A stretch of 64,000 nucleotides of DNA from Burkholderiaceae bacterium (GCA_022843955.1 JALHMQ010000016.1:1-64000); one strand, 5' to 3'. Positions 11,393 through 24,690 are shown, counted from the stretch's first letter. Made by a program: numbers and translations. Notes: generated from the letters alone by a model not told the origin.

Positions 11393-11535
11393 ACGGTCGT
11401 TTCCTTGACGGCTCGCTCCGCTTCCTTTGCCCGCAGCTGCTGAGGGGCGCCTTTGCGTACCTGCCAGCCGACCGTACCCAACAGGGAGAGCGCCGCCTGG
11501 TCGCCGGTGGATTCTGCGGAGGTCCGAGCACTCAA
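11389..11535 (-). CDS. Possible 48-residue leader or relic peptide
   Basis: A TTG start at 11533-11535 lies seven bases after a GAGGA ribosome-binding site inside the end of the previous gene; the TGA stop overlaps the DUF262 start codon as ATGA. The peptide contains DQAALSLLGTVGWQVRKG, faintly like the [11 protein letters not shown] block of HsdR N-termini and of the equally long relic at 7735-7881. Third codon positions are mostly G or C, as in real genes here. It could be an eroded gene start retained for translational coupling. Evidence is modest. Confidence 0.4.
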   Translation of the reverse strand: MSARTSAESTGDQAALSLLGTVGWQVRKGAPQQLRAKEAERAVKETTV

Positions 11536-11538
11536 TGG

Positions 11539-14500
11539 TCAGTCCTCGAACGGGTCCCTGGCCGATTGTCGTTGGGCATCACGCTCGTAGGACTCAGCTA
11601 ACTCTCTAAGAGTCGTGGCCAATCGATAAAACCCAGACCCCTCGACTGCGTCCGCCTGGGTCCGGTACTTCTTGGCGAGTTCATGCTCCTCCTGCCCAGC
11701 GCTGAATCCATGCACTCCGCGTGAATTAAAAAGCTCTGTGCGAAACCCATCGCGCATGTCTCCGGCGTCCTTGGCATTGAGAGCTGCAGCCGCCGCACGG
11801 TGGATCCAGAGTCCATCCGGATCTGCTGGGACGTGGATGAGCGCATGCCCGAGCATTGTCATAGCCACCTCAAGATGGCCAGTCTCGGAACACTCGTTCT
11901 TCACGGCATCAAGCCAACGATTGAGAGCGTCGCAGTCGTAGCTGCCGTCAGCCTGACAGCCGGGTGGAGCCCGCCATTCGCTCAACAGGCGATAGGCGTT
12001 GCTGGCGACTCTCTTTGCCTCCTCAGTGGGTTCGGCCGATGACCGTCCTTCCTTCTTGGAGCGAAAGACAAGCCGAATTACCTCACAGAAAAACTCTGGT
12101 TCTGTTGCCAAACGGCGCCAGAGCAGTCTCGGAGCAGCGTCGCTGTGGCGACCGAGGAGCGGTAGGTATGCCCATTCAACGCGAAACAAATCCTCAGGGC
12201 TTGTGCCCGGCTCAGCTTGAAGAGCCTTGATGATCTCGACTGTCTGGTAGGCATCCATCGAGTGGGTGCCCTCGGTTGACTCGAGCGCGGCAAGCAACGC
12301 CCGCACGGCGCGACCTGCATCGATCGGCTGCTTGTCATGCAGCATCTTGTTGAGGCACCGCAACGCTGCATGCGGCCTGCCGTGCTGAATGAGTCGATCG
12401 ATGGCACGTTCCAGGCCGGTTTCAGCCTCGTAAGGATTCGCACTCGTCTTGCTCCAGTACGCAATCTCATTCCGCCCAAGAAGACGTGCGGCGCGCTCCC
12501 ACGTGTCCGGCACGAAGGGCAAGAAAGAGAGGAACTGCCCGACCTGCAAAGAGGTCCACCGCGTGATGTCGATGGCGTCAACCCACTGCCAGCCGCCGAC
12601 GCGATACCTGCTCCATACAAATCCACTCGCGAACTGAGCTAGCTGTTTCTGCTCTGGTACTAACAAGTGCGGCAGCACGACCCGGTCGACCTCTGTGCCA
12701 GCCACAACGCCAGCGGCCAACCCCACCCGCCAAGGCGACTGGACAGCGGCCGCGAACGCGAGAACCCCTTGCGCGCCTCCATTCGCAGCAACTTCCTCGA
12801 CGGCCTTCTGTCGACGAAGCTCGAGCTCGTTGCGTTGATCCTCGTAGTTGTCCTTTTCTTCGTACAAGTCGAAGTCGCGTTCGCTGAAGAGGCGCTGATG
12901 ACGAAACGCCGGGGCGTCCGGTGCGAGGCGGTCGGCTACGGAGGCAATTTTGTCAACTTGCTCAGGCTTCATAGCCCATCCGGCGTCAGAGAATTTCCTG
13001 TGCTTCGTGACAAGATCAACTAACTCCGTCCACAGACTTGATCTGTCCGCATCAGGCAACATGGTTGTGGCGTCGGACCCGAGATCCATCAGCAGTTGCT
13101 CTTGAGCTGGTGCGGGGAGGTTCTCGAAGTGACCGATCAACTCTGCGAGCTTCTTGCTGTCGCCCATGGCAGCAGTGATGGTCATTTCTGAATAGAGCGC
13201 GGTTTGCTCCCAGTACTCTCGATGCGTTACGCCCTTGGACCAGTCATCTGGAATCGTTTCTCGCCACGCTGGCCTGCGCGTGCCCATAGACGTTGAGTGC
13301 AACTTGGGAAGGAGGCTCATAAGCAGCTTCCACCCAATCTCGGGGAGCTCGGCGAGCAGTGTTGACACAGCTGCAGCGCGCTTCGCGACCGGCGCGCATG
13401 TCTGCGGCATCCACGGCAAGAGAATGGTGGTCAGAGAGTTGGCCGGGCGGTTAGACCAGCGCCCACCAGGGTCCCGTTCCGCAAGTTCGCCCAAGCAGAT
13501 CACTACGCGACTTAGGTGATCCGGGTCCCAAGCCAGTGTCTCCATGGCCCAGAGCACGCCACTCATGTAGGTGCGCCCCATGATTCCGTCGCCCTCTTCG
13601 GCGAACACCTGATCAAAGGGGCATGGTTCACTGCTGAGCGCCTTCTCGACGGAGTCGAGAAACTCTCCTGGGGCCGCCTCCGCAAGAAGCGGAAGCAGAT
13701 CGCTGAGACTCGCCCAGCGCTCCCAGTCAGCATCAGCCAGTGTCTCGCGGATGGCTAGAGTCGCTGTCAGCTCGGCTTTGCCGAGCGTGCAAGATGTGAG
13801 TGCGTTCGGATGGCTCCCGAGCAGAGCGAGCGACTCTGCGAGGCCATTTCGAAGGAAGCGTGAATGTGTAAGGACCTTGCCGTGAATGCTCGATGCGTAG
13901 CGTTCGTGACTGGGGAGTTCGAACTGCGGGTCCTTCTCCGTCAGGACCGAAGTCGCTGCCGCATGCAACCGGTCCAAGTGCTCGTCAAAGAGTTTCGGAC
14001 CCAACGCATACCAGCCTTCATAGCGCGCAGCGAACTTCCAGGTTCCGTCACGTTGAGTCAGGGGAGTGCCCGGGCGATGCGCGACCTCACGCATCTTCCC
14101 GATCCACTCCCCGTAGGAGTTTCCCGATAGAGTCTCCGCAATGGCACGGTCGCCAGCTAATTTCTCAGTCCAGGATCCAAGAATGGCCGCAATTGCCAGT
14201 TCCGAGGCGATGGTGCCCTCTGCCCATTCAGGCAGCAACGAGAGGTTTTGAAGGCACCTAAGCAATGAGCCAAGGCTGCCATCGGTCCTCTGCGCCAAAG
14301 TGCGGGCTCGTTCTTCGCTGTATCCGGCCTGCTCTAACGCCTCTCGCACCTGATGTGTGCGAGGCGCTCGTAGTGGCGCACTTGCAGGGTCAGGTATGCC
14401 GCCAGCGGGTCCGCCAAAAATCACAGCATGACCGGACCTCCGGGCTTTCTGGATCAGCTTCGTGCCTGTGTCGCCGCTTAGATCAAGTGACGAGTCGGCA

Positions 14501-15335
14501 ATCAATATCAGCTTCTCTCTCTGGGAAGCCATCGCGTTCCATGCTTCGGCACCAGAAACGACCAGCCAGCGACCAGCAGCGTCCAGGCGAGTCTCAGCGT
14601 CCAAGTCGGCCAAGTAAGCACAGACAAAGTCGACTACGTGATCTGGAAAGTGCGTATCAAGCTTGAGCTGGACCGCTGTCCCTGCGACCACCTGCTTGAG
14701 CTTTGCGCATGCCTCTTCTCGGCCTGTCAGAAACAGCTTCGGCGTTAACGGCGGTGGCTCTCCGATAGTGCGGAGCAAGCTCCAACGCTGCTCCGGCGTC
14801 TCGATCTGCTGGACCGCCGGGCCGATAGTCCTTTGGGCAAGCCAAAGCTTTACTGGGGGGAACTGATGAATCCAGTCAATGAGTTTGGTCCCATCAATGA
14901 CTCGTACGTCACGCCATTCCCGTTTCGCGCGACGTTTCTCAAGCCATGCACCCTGCGCGTCTTCCTTCCAGGTGTGTTCCCAGTCTCTCCGCCCGGAAAG
15001 GGGCGTTACGAACACGAAAGTGGACTCGAGTCGGACGCTTTCTGGCACTGCTGAAACGAGGTCGCTGTAGTCAGACGTCGCCTTGTCCCCGGCCTTTAGA
15101 CCTGTACCAATCTCCCAAAACGATCGCCCCTCAGGTACGAAAGGATCGAATGCAAGATCCACATCTAAAAGCCCGTCGGGGCCGTGCTGACCGACACTGT
15201 CGCCTAGCGGAAACCGGCGCTCCTTTGGCTGAGGAGAAGAGGCAGCGACCAAACGCCAGACCAGCTCAACGATTACTCCCTGAGCCTCGCTTGCGTTGCC
15301 GCGGACCCATGTGTCGAGCTGGTTCTCATTAAGGA

Positions 15336-15339
<4 letters not shown>
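11539..15339 (-). CDS. Large predicted defence protein: nuclease-like head, degenerate NTPase, helical repeats
   Basis: 1266 aa. The first ~90 residues contain GPDGLLDVDLAF and FWEIGTGLKAGDKA, giving Asp55/Asp59, Glu76 and Lys82, a pattern like the PD-(D/E)XK heads of several STAND-type defence proteins. Around residues 195-345 the layout (GREEACAKLK, LILIADSS, then a small helical domain with DGSLGSLLRCL) resembles a STAND NTPase, but no GxGK(S/T) P-loop is present. The remaining ~900 residues look all-helical, like a sensor array. It overlaps the hsdS stop by four bases (ATGA). An antiviral sensor-effector is likely; it may not hydrolyse ATP. Confidence 0.8.
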
Positions 15340-18249
<2,910 letters not shown>

Positions 18250-18553
18250 GCTGCTTCGAATCCGTTCAGGCTTGTGCAGTGGTGCGAACGGACCAGCCGG
18301 CCGCGCTCAACAGCCGGTCTATCTCGCCGCGTGCTTGTTGTTCTGGGTTTGGCATGCCGGCGGATCATGCCAGCGGCCGCCGCTGCGAAGCACGCGATTT
18401 GATCAGGCAACTCGCAGGTCGAACGACGCGGGCCGAATGGCATAAGCAACTGTCCGCAACCGCACTTGGCGCAAAGACCTGCGCAGCCGTTGCCCTACCA
18501 TCGCCGCCACCTCTGGCACTCCCGCGCGCACCTGGCGCGCGGGTCATTCACCC
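18250..18553. other. Divergent intergenic region, hsdM / acyltransferase
   Basis: 304 bp between the leftward hsdM and a rightward gene, so it should carry the promoters of both. No convincing ORF, operator or RNA gene is visible. Confidence 0.5.
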
Positions 18554-19876
18554 ATGCCCCCCACCCCCATCGACCGCCCGCTCGACCCCGCCGAGGCGTT
18601 CTTCTTTCTGCTCGACAAGCTCTCCGGCATGAACTTCGTGGTGTTTGCGGAGCGGGCCGGCGCGCTCAGTGCGGCGCAGGTGCGGCAGGCGCTGGATGCG
18701 GTGCAGGCAGACGACCCGCTGCTGCGCGCGCGCATCACCTGGAATCAGGCCGGGCTGCGCTTTGCCCCGGCGGATGCACCGCTGCCGCTGCAGGTGGTGG
18801 ACACCTCGGCCGCGGCCTGGCTGGCGTGCATCGAGGCGGAGCTGGCGCGGCCGTTTGCGCACGAGGTGGGGCCGCTGGCGCGCTGCCTGCTGCTGCAGTG
18901 GCCGGGGCGCTGCGTGCTGGCGCTGACCTTTCATCACTGCATTGGTGACGGCCGCTCGGGCAGCGAACTGCTGCGCCGCGTGCTGGCGCGGGTGGCGGCG
19001 GGTGACTTTGATCCCCGACCAGCCGATGCGCTGCCGCCGCTGCATGCGGTGCTGCCGCCGCAGTTCAACTGGGAAGCGCAGCCGCAGACCGCGGAGCAGG
19101 TGTATGCGGCGCTGATGGCGGACTACCGGCGCCACGGCAAGCCGGCGCCGCTGCCGTGGCTGGCGCCGCAGGCAGCGCAGCGCACGCCGCGCGTGCTGCG
19201 GCTGGCGCTGGCGGCGGATGAGCTGCAGCGCCTGCTGGCGGCCAGCCGCGCGCAGGGCGCCACCGTGCACGGCGCGCTGTGCGCGGCGCAGTTGCTGGCC
19301 ACGCAGCGGCGGCTCGGCACGGTGCAGGCGGCGCCGCTGTTTCTCTCCTGCCCGGCGGATCTGCGCGCGCACCTCGCGCCGGCGCAGCCGGTAGCGCCGA
19401 CCGCGCTGCTGGTGACCATGCTGGCGGCCAGCTTTGCGGTGGGCGGCGCCACCGACTTCTGGTCACTGGCGCGCGAGGTGACCGCGCACACGCGCATGCA
19501 GCTGGCGCGCGGTGACGGGCATCTGTTCTTCTGCCTGTACGGGGTGGACGGCGCGGTGGCCGACGCCGCGGGTCTGGCGCGCTTCAACAAGATGGTGATG
19601 GCGAGCCCGCACGGCTCCTGCGTCAGCAACGTGGGCCGCGTGCCGGCGGTGGCGGCCGACCCGGCGGTGGAGGCGATCTCCTTTGCGCTGTGCCCGATGC
19701 CGTATCAGACGCTGTTCACGAGCGTGACCACCTATGCGGACCAGCTGCTGATCAACGTGGCGTATGACGCCGGCAAGCAGGCCGACGCGGATGCGCAGGC
19801 TTGCGTGGCGAGCCTGGGTGAACTGCTGCGATCGGCGGGCGAGGGCGCGCGGGCAGCGCCGCAGCCCGTGGCTTGA
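18554..19876 (+). CDS. Condensation-domain / acetyltransferase-like protein
   Basis: 440 aa of the CoA-dependent acyltransferase superfamily (NRPS condensation domains, alcohol acetyltransferases, PapA-like enzymes). The active-site motif HHCIGDG is at residues 127-133, and a second-lobe segment around SPHGSCVSNVGRVP fits the family. Such proteins join an acyl group to an alcohol or amine. No NRPS module, carrier protein or lipid synthesis gene is adjacent, so the substrate is unknown. It stands alone, divergent from the restriction operon. Confidence 0.75.
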   Translation: MPPTPIDRPLDPAEAFFFLLDKLSGMNFVVFAERAGALSAAQVRQALDAVQADDPLLRARITWNQAGLRFAPADAPLPLQVVDTSAAAWLACIEAELARPFAHEVGPLARCLLLQWPGRCVLALTFHHCIGDGRSGSELLRRVLARVAAGDFDPRPADALPPLHAVLPPQFNWEAQPQTAEQVYAALMADYRRHGKPAPLPWLAPQAAQRTPRVLRLALAADELQRLLAASRAQGATVHGALCAAQLLATQRRLGTVQAAPLFLSCPADLRAHLAPAQPVAPTALLVTMLAASFAVGGATDFWSLAREVTAHTRMQLARGDGHLFFCLYGVDGAVADAAGLARFNKMVMASPHGSCVSNVGRVPAVAADPAVEAISFALCPMPYQTLFTSVTTYADQLLINVAYDAGKQADADAQACVASLGELLRSAGEGARAAPQPVA

Positions 19877-19905
19877 GGCGCGCGGCGGGCGCTGGCGGCG
19901 GCCGC

Positions 19906-20472
19906 CTACTGCAACGCGATCGGCCCGGCCACGATCACCACCGACGGCGGCAGCGCCGGGGCACCGATGGCCGCGGCCAGCGCGGCGATCTCTTCGAGGT
20001 TGAGGTTCTTGGTCACCAGGCGGTAGCTGGTGCCAGCATCGACGCCGAGCGTTTCGCCGGCGTTGAACGGGTGCGTGAGGTCGCTGCCGGCGATCACCGC
20101 GCTCAGGTGGATCTGGCGCAGCGCGGCGGCAAGCATCCATTGCTGCAGCGTCGCCTTGCTGGCCCAGGCGGTGAGCAGGTAGTGCGCCTCGATCAGCGCG
20201 GCGGGCGGGGCGGCAGGGTCGGCACCCGGCTGCGGCGGCGCGTTGCGCGGCGCGGCCACCGAATGCACGCCGATCAGCGTGAGGGTGATGCCTTCGGCCG
20301 AGCCGTGCGCCAGTTCACGCGGCTGCGCCAGGCGCACGGTGGGGGTGTGGCCCACGCCGACAACCAGCGCGTCTTCGAGCAGTTTGATCAGCCGCAGGCT
20401 GAGCGCGGGCAGCAGCGCGGTGGAGGTGGCAGGCGGAATGGCGGGCGGGGGTGGCGGGGGTGGGGTTCTCAT
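19906..20472 (-). CDS. Pvc16/DUF4255 family protein
   Basis: 188 aa. The segment EAHYLLTAWASKATLQQWML and the following IHLSAVI match the DUF4255 (Pvc16 N-terminal) domain, found near contractile injection systems where it is thought to act in tail-end assembly. Here no sheath, tube or baseplate genes are nearby, so it is an orphan. The protein opens with a run of prolines. The neighbouring leftward gene (20793-21473) may be linked to it. Confidence 0.6.
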   Translation of the reverse strand: MRTPPPPPPPAIPPATSTALLPALSLRLIKLLEDALVVGVGHTPTVRLAQPRELAHGSAEGITLTLIGVHSVAAPRNAPPQPGADPAAPPAALIEAHYLLTAWASKATLQQWMLAAALRQIHLSAVIAGSDLTHPFNAGETLGVDAGTSYRLVTKNLNLEEIAALAAAIGAPALPPSVVIVAGPIALQ

Positions 20473-20565
20473 GCGCCCACTGTACGCGCCACGCCGCGCG
20501 GCCCGGCGGGCCGGGCGTGGGTGATTACGCGTGGCCCGGTAGCGCCGGACGTGGATTGCTGAATG

Positions 20566-20802
20566 AGTTGCGGCGGGCGGCGCTGCGGCAGGTGGCGCTG
20601 TGCCGGGCCGGGCTGCGCGAAGCGGCGTTGCGCCGGGTTGGTTGTGCCAACGCGGGTTGCATCAGTCCGCGGTTGCGGCAGGCCGGGTTGCGTCGGGGCG
20701 CGTTACGTCAGGCGGCGTTGCGTCGGGCCGCGCTGCGTCAGACCGAGCTGCGCCCGACCGAGTTGCGCCCGACCGAGCGGCGCCCGACCGAACTACGCCA
20801 AG
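20566..20802. repeat. 15-bp imperfect tandem repeats with pentapeptide-like coding pattern
   Basis: About 15 imperfect units of 15 bp follow a pattern like (G/C)CGxTGCGTCxGGCx. Read on the plus strand they give LRQAA, LRRAA, LRQTE, LRPTE units, reminiscent of pentapeptide repeats. The array fills the gap between two leftward genes and overlaps the last codons of the upstream one. No credible start, ribosome site or stop delimits a plus-strand gene. Confidence 0.7.
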
Positions 20803-21473
20803 CCCAGCGTGGCCAGGTACTCGCGCGCGGCGCTGTCGCCGCGGAAGGTGCGGATGCGGTAGCTGGCGTGCTTGATGCTCTCGCGCAGCGCGTCCTTGGT
20901 CTTGCAGTCTTGAATGCGCGCGGCCGGGTCTTCGCCGTACGGGCCAATGCGCTCGAACAGCGCGCTGACCGCCATGCGCTTGATCTCTTCCAGCGCGGCA
21001 GACGTGGCGTCTTGCGCGGCGGCGGCCCGGGCGGCACCGGCCGGCGTGGCGGCATAGCCCACAACCGGCGCAGCGGGCGCGGGGCGGAACTCCATGCGCA
21101 ACGCTGGTGTTGGTGCCGGCGCCGGCACGGGAGATGTAGGCGCCGGCACCGACACCGCGTTGAGCCGGAGATCGATGTCGACATCGCCCGGGCCCAAGGC
21201 CACGGTGATGTCGGTGGCTGACCAGGCGGGGGAGTCGTCGGGCAGATCGGTGAGACCCACTTCCTCGATCATGCCGAGCCCGCGCAGGGTGACGATGATC
21301 GGCTCCAGTTCGCCTTCCTTGACCACGCGCGACAGCTCAGCCTCGGTGCGCTTGCCGTCGATGAGGATCAACACGCGGCGGGCGGGGGGGGACAGGGCAT
21401 TGGTGCGGGCGCCGATCTCGACCACGCCGCGCGACGTCTTTGCATACACAAGCGAGAAACTCACGGCGGCCAC
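20793..21473 (-). CDS. Hypothetical protein with N-terminal winged-helix-like region
   Basis: 226 aa from a GTG start. Residues ~25-75 (NALSPPARRVLILIDGKRTE and onward) look like a small winged-helix module seen at the start of other uncharacterised beta-proteobacterial proteins. A proline/alanine-rich linker (about 110-160) leads to a C-terminal helical domain containing ALFERIGPYGEDPAARI. No enzyme motif or signal peptide is seen. Same strand as the Pvc16-like gene, separated by the 15-bp repeats. Confidence 0.7.
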   Translation of the reverse strand: MAAVSFSLVYAKTSRGVVEIGARTNALSPPARRVLILIDGKRTEAELSRVVKEGELEPIIVTLRGLGMIEEVGLTDLPDDSPAWSATDITVALGPGDVDIDLRLNAVSVPAPTSPVPAPAPTPALRMEFRPAPAAPVVGYAATPAGAARAAAAQDATSAALEEIKRMAVSALFERIGPYGEDPAARIQDCKTKDALRESIKHASYRIRTFRGDSAAREYLATLGLA

Positions 21474-21694
21474 TCCACGGTCGGCGGTTCATTGCAGCGG
21501 ACCGGCGCGCGGCGCAGGCGATGCGCAGCGCGGGTCCATGGCGCACAGGTTGGAGGAACCGCGCGCCGCGTGGTGCCTGCGCGTGACAGCCGTCTGGCTG
21601 CCTTTTCAAGGCATCTTTCGGGGGACTCCGACCTAAAGAACGGGCGGGGCGGGCCGATACCGCGCGGCGGCCGGCCGGCGGCAACGCGCCCGGC

Positions 21695-22099
21695 TCAGTG
21701 CCGCTGCCGGCGTGCGCGCAGAAACGCCACGGCGAAGGCGAGCGCGGCAATCACCGCCAGCTGTGCGAGGACGGCGGTGTCGAGCACGGCCTTGTCGGGC
21801 TGCTGCAGAACTGCCACCAGCCGGTAGCTGAGCAGCATGGCGCCGGCCCACAGTGCCAAGAACGCGCCCTGCACGAGCGGCGTGGGCGGCAGTCGCCGCG
21901 CCAGCGGTTCGGCGCCAAAGGCAAACAGCACGATGGTCGCGCCGTAGCCGATGCCCACCGCCATCGCGCGCAGCGGATCGGCGCCGAGGCTGACGGCGCC
22001 CAAGCCCGCCACCACCGCCGCGCAGGCGGCGAGCGCGATCAGCAGGTAGCCGAGCCGAGAAGGATGGGACAGGGCGGCGTCTCGATACAGGCTGGTCAT
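21695..22099 (-). CDS. Small four-helix integral membrane protein
   Basis: 134 aa from the ATG at 22099 (the frame is open further but the extension is unlike protein). Four hydrophobic segments lie near residues 15-35, 40-62, 72-92 and 103-125. No family recognised. It is 34 bases downstream of the nitronate monooxygenase gene on the same strand and may be co-transcribed with it. Confidence 0.65.
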   Translation of the reverse strand: MTSLYRDAALSHPSRLGYLLIALAACAAVVAGLGAVSLGADPLRAMAVGIGYGATIVLFAFGAEPLARRLPPTPLVQGAFLALWAGAMLLSYRLVAVLQQPDKAVLDTAVLAQLAVIAALAFAVAFLRARRQRH

Positions 22100-22133
22100 G
22101 GGGGGCTCCGGGTCAGGGGCGAGCGCAGACACC

Positions 22134-23105
22134 TTAGCCAATCCGGCGCGACGCCGCCAGCAGGCGCTGGCGTGCTTGTTCGTACTCCGCCACCAGTTGC
22201 TCCACGATCTGCCCGGCGGGCAGCGTGGCGTCGATCTGCCCCACGCCCTGGCCGGCACCCCAGATGTCGCGCCACGCCTTGGCCTTGCTGCCGCCGAAGT
22301 CCATCTTGGTCTTGTCGCTCTCGGGCAGGTTGGCGGGGTCGAGGCCGGCGGCGACGACGCTGCCTTTCAGGTAGTTGCCGTGCACGCCGGTGAAGAGGTT
22401 GGTGTAGACGATGTCCTCGGCGCTGCTGGCTTCGATCATCTGCTTGTAGGCGGCCGGCGCATTGGCCTCGGTGCTGGCGATGAAGCGGGTGCCGATGTAG
22501 GCGAGATCGGCGCCCAGCGCTTGCGCGGCGGCGATGGCGCCGCCGCCGGCAATGCTGCCGCTCAAGATGAGGGTGCCGTCGTAGAAGCGGCGCACCTCGG
22601 GCACCAGCGCAAACGGCGACAGCGTGCCGGCATGGCCGCCGGCGCCGGTGCACACCAGGATCAGCCCGTCCACGCCGGCCTGCAGTGCGCGTTTGGCGTG
22701 GGCGATGTTGGTCACGTCATGGAACACCAGGCCGCCGTAGCTGTGCGCGGCTTCGACCACGGCGTCGGGCGCGCGCAGGCTGGTGATCATGATCGGCACG
22801 CGGTGCTTCACGCACAGATCCACGTCGTGCTGCAGCCGGGTGTTGCTCGCATGCACGATCTGGTTGACCGCAAACGGCGCCACCTTGCGCTCCGGGTGCG
22901 CGGCCTTGAACGCGGCAAGGTCGGTGGTCAGGCGCTGCAGCCACTCTTCGAGCACCGGCTCGGGCCGCGCGTTGAGCGCCGGAAAGCTGCCCACGATGCC
23001 GGCGGTGCACTGCGCGAGCACCAGCTCCGGGTTGCTCACGATGAACATCGGCGCGCCGATCACGGGCAGGCGCAGGCTGTCTTGCAGCAGCGGGGGCATG
23101 GACAT
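22134..23105 (-). CDS. Nitronate monooxygenase (2-nitropropane dioxygenase family)
   Basis: 323 aa FMN-dependent TIM-barrel enzyme that oxidises alkyl nitronates such as propionate 3-nitronate. The N-terminal PVIGAPMFIVSNPELV, the flavin-binding LVCTGAGGHAG segment and AYIGTRFIAS near the phosphate site are all present. Length is standard. It is divergent from the lipoprotein hydrolase gene across a 335-bp gap. Confidence 0.9.
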   Translation of the reverse strand: MSMPPLLQDSLRLPVIGAPMFIVSNPELVLAQCTAGIVGSFPALNARPEPVLEEWLQRLTTDLAAFKAAHPERKVAPFAVNQIVHASNTRLQHDVDLCVKHRVPIMITSLRAPDAVVEAAHSYGGLVFHDVTNIAHAKRALQAGVDGLILVCTGAGGHAGTLSPFALVPEVRRFYDGTLILSGSIAGGGAIAAAQALGADLAYIGTRFIASTEANAPAAYKQMIEASSAEDIVYTNLFTGVHGNYLKGSVVAAGLDPANLPESDKTKMDFGGSKAKAWRDIWGAGQGVGQIDATLPAGQIVEQLVAEYEQARQRLLAASRRIG

Positions 23106-23440
23106 GGCAGTTTCCGGGCGGGGTGGCGGGGCAGTGATGGAGCAGCGGTGGTGGGGTGGCAGGGGCGGATGCTGCGTTGACGGGTCAACGGCGATCGCGG
23201 TGGCGGCAACACGGCCGCGCCGCCGAACGGCGCGGGCCGGCGAGCGCGAGCTAAAGAGCGCGGGCTCGGGAACGCGAGACAGGCGGCGAAGCTTAGTCGC
23301 GCCCGCCGTAACAGCTGCTCACACCGGTTGCGCGGCGCTCACGCGGGCGGTGGCGCCGGCTGCCGACAATCCAGCCGCTTGCCGCCGCGTTCGGATCCAC
23401 TCGGCTCTGTTCAATTCCCCGTTCACTTCGATTGCCTGCC
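23106..23440. other. Divergent intergenic region
   Basis: 335 bp between the leftward nitronate monooxygenase and rightward hydrolase genes. It is very GC-rich and shows no supportable ORF or clear operator. Confidence 0.4.
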
Positions 23441-24445
23441 ATGCGCCGCTTCACTGCCCGCACTGCCCTTGCCGCCCTGCTGTGTTCGACCGTCCTCATC
23501 GCCGCCTGCGGCGGCGGCAGCGATGCCCCCGCGCCCCCGCCGCCGACCGCCCCGCCGCCCTCGGTGGAGCGCAACGTGCTGCCAACCGCGACCGATGCGG
23601 CGATCACCACCGACCTGGAGGCGCACGTCGCGATCAACCCGTCACCGGCGGTGGCGGCGCGCGGGCGGCTGTTCGTGTTCCTGGCGGGCACCGGCGGCAC
23701 GCCGGCGTTCTATCGGCTGATCGTGCGCACCGGTGCGGCGCAGGGCTTTCATGCGGTGGGGCTGAACTACCCGAACACCGAGGCGGTGAACACGCTGTGC
23801 CAGGGCAGCACCGATGCCGACTGCCACGGCCAGGTGCGGCACGAGATCCTGACCGGCGAGGCGCGCAGCCCGCTGGTGGACGTGAACGCCGCCAACTCGA
23901 TCAACAACCGGCTGGCGCGGCTGCTCACCTGGCTGCACGCGCAGGCGCCGACGGAAGGCTGGGGCCAGTACCTGGTGAACGGCGCACCGGACTGGTCGCG
24001 CATCCGCGTGGCCGGGCACTCACAGGGCGGCGGCCACGCCGGGTACATCGCCAAGCAGGTGGCGGTGGATCGGGCGGTCTACTTCGCCTCGGGTGACTTT
24101 CGCTCGGGCGTGGGGCCGGCCACCTGGACCACGGTGCCGGGCCTGACGCCGGCGGCGCGGCAGTTCGGCTTCGCCCATCTGCAGGACCCGCTGGTGAACA
24201 TCCTGGTGACGACCGCGGTGTGGCGCGCACTGGGGCTGGATGCGTTTGGCCCGGCGGTCTCGGTGGACACCAGCGCGCCGCCCTACGGCGGCTCGCACCA
24301 GCTGGTGACGGATGCGACGCCGGCCAGCGGCCCGGGCAGCGCCTCGCCGTTCCATGGCGCGCCGGTGCAGGACGCCGCCACGCCGCGCACGGCGAGCGGC
24401 GCGCCGCTGTTCGAGCCGGTGTGGATCTGGCTGTGCTTCAGCTAG
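23441..24445 (+). CDS. Lipoprotein alpha/beta hydrolase-like protein (BPSS1187-type)
   Basis: 334 aa from the ATG at 23441. A lipobox ending at Cys23 (STVLIAAC) predicts a lipid-anchored envelope protein, followed by a proline-rich tether. The nucleophile elbow GHSQGG (Ser194) and upstream LNYPNTE region fit a serine hydrolase fold; the family resembles the Burkholderia BPSS1187 group. Substrate unknown. Its last 85 bp, encoding PVQDAATPRTASGAPLFEPV and WIWLCFS, are repeated twice downstream among REP palindromes, so the C-terminus is a recombination hotspot. Confidence 0.8.
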   Translation: MRRFTARTALAALLCSTVLIAACGGGSDAPAPPPPTAPPPSVERNVLPTATDAAITTDLEAHVAINPSPAVAARGRLFVFLAGTGGTPAFYRLIVRTGAAQGFHAVGLNYPNTEAVNTLCQGSTDADCHGQVRHEILTGEARSPLVDVNAANSINNRLARLLTWLHAQAPTEGWGQYLVNGAPDWSRIRVAGHSQGGGHAGYIAKQVAVDRAVYFASGDFRSGVGPATWTTVPGLTPAARQFGFAHLQDPLVNILVTTAVWRALGLDAFGPAVSVDTSAPPYGGSHQLVTDATPASGPGSASPFHGAPVQDAATPRTASGAPLFEPVWIWLCFS

Positions 24446-24605
24446 AGCGGGATTGGGCCCCGGCCTGCGCCGGGGCGACGGCCTGCGCTGACCCAGCTCC
24501 CACGGTGCCCCGCTGCGCGGGGACGACGGCGGTCTCGCATGTCGCCCCGGCGCAGGCCGGGGCCCAAGTAGAAGTGCGGGCGGGGGCTGACGACATCACG
24601 CCCGC

Positions 24606-24690
24606 GCCGGTGCAGGACAACGCCACGCCGCGCACGGCGAGCGGCGCGCCGCTGTTCGAGCCGGTGTGGATCTGGCTGTGCTTCAGCTAG
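24606..24690 (+). repeat. Second copy of hydrolase 3' end
   Basis: 85 bp matching 24361-24445, including the stop codon, with two to three base changes (Asp-Ala-Ala becomes Asp-Asn-Ala). It is not attached to any gene start. Confidence 0.85.

Noticed and set aside
20451-21221. Plus-strand pentapeptide-repeat protein gene
   Set aside because: Start lies over the divergent Pvc16 gene's start and the second half is a shadow of the minus-strand gene; only the repeat array is supported.
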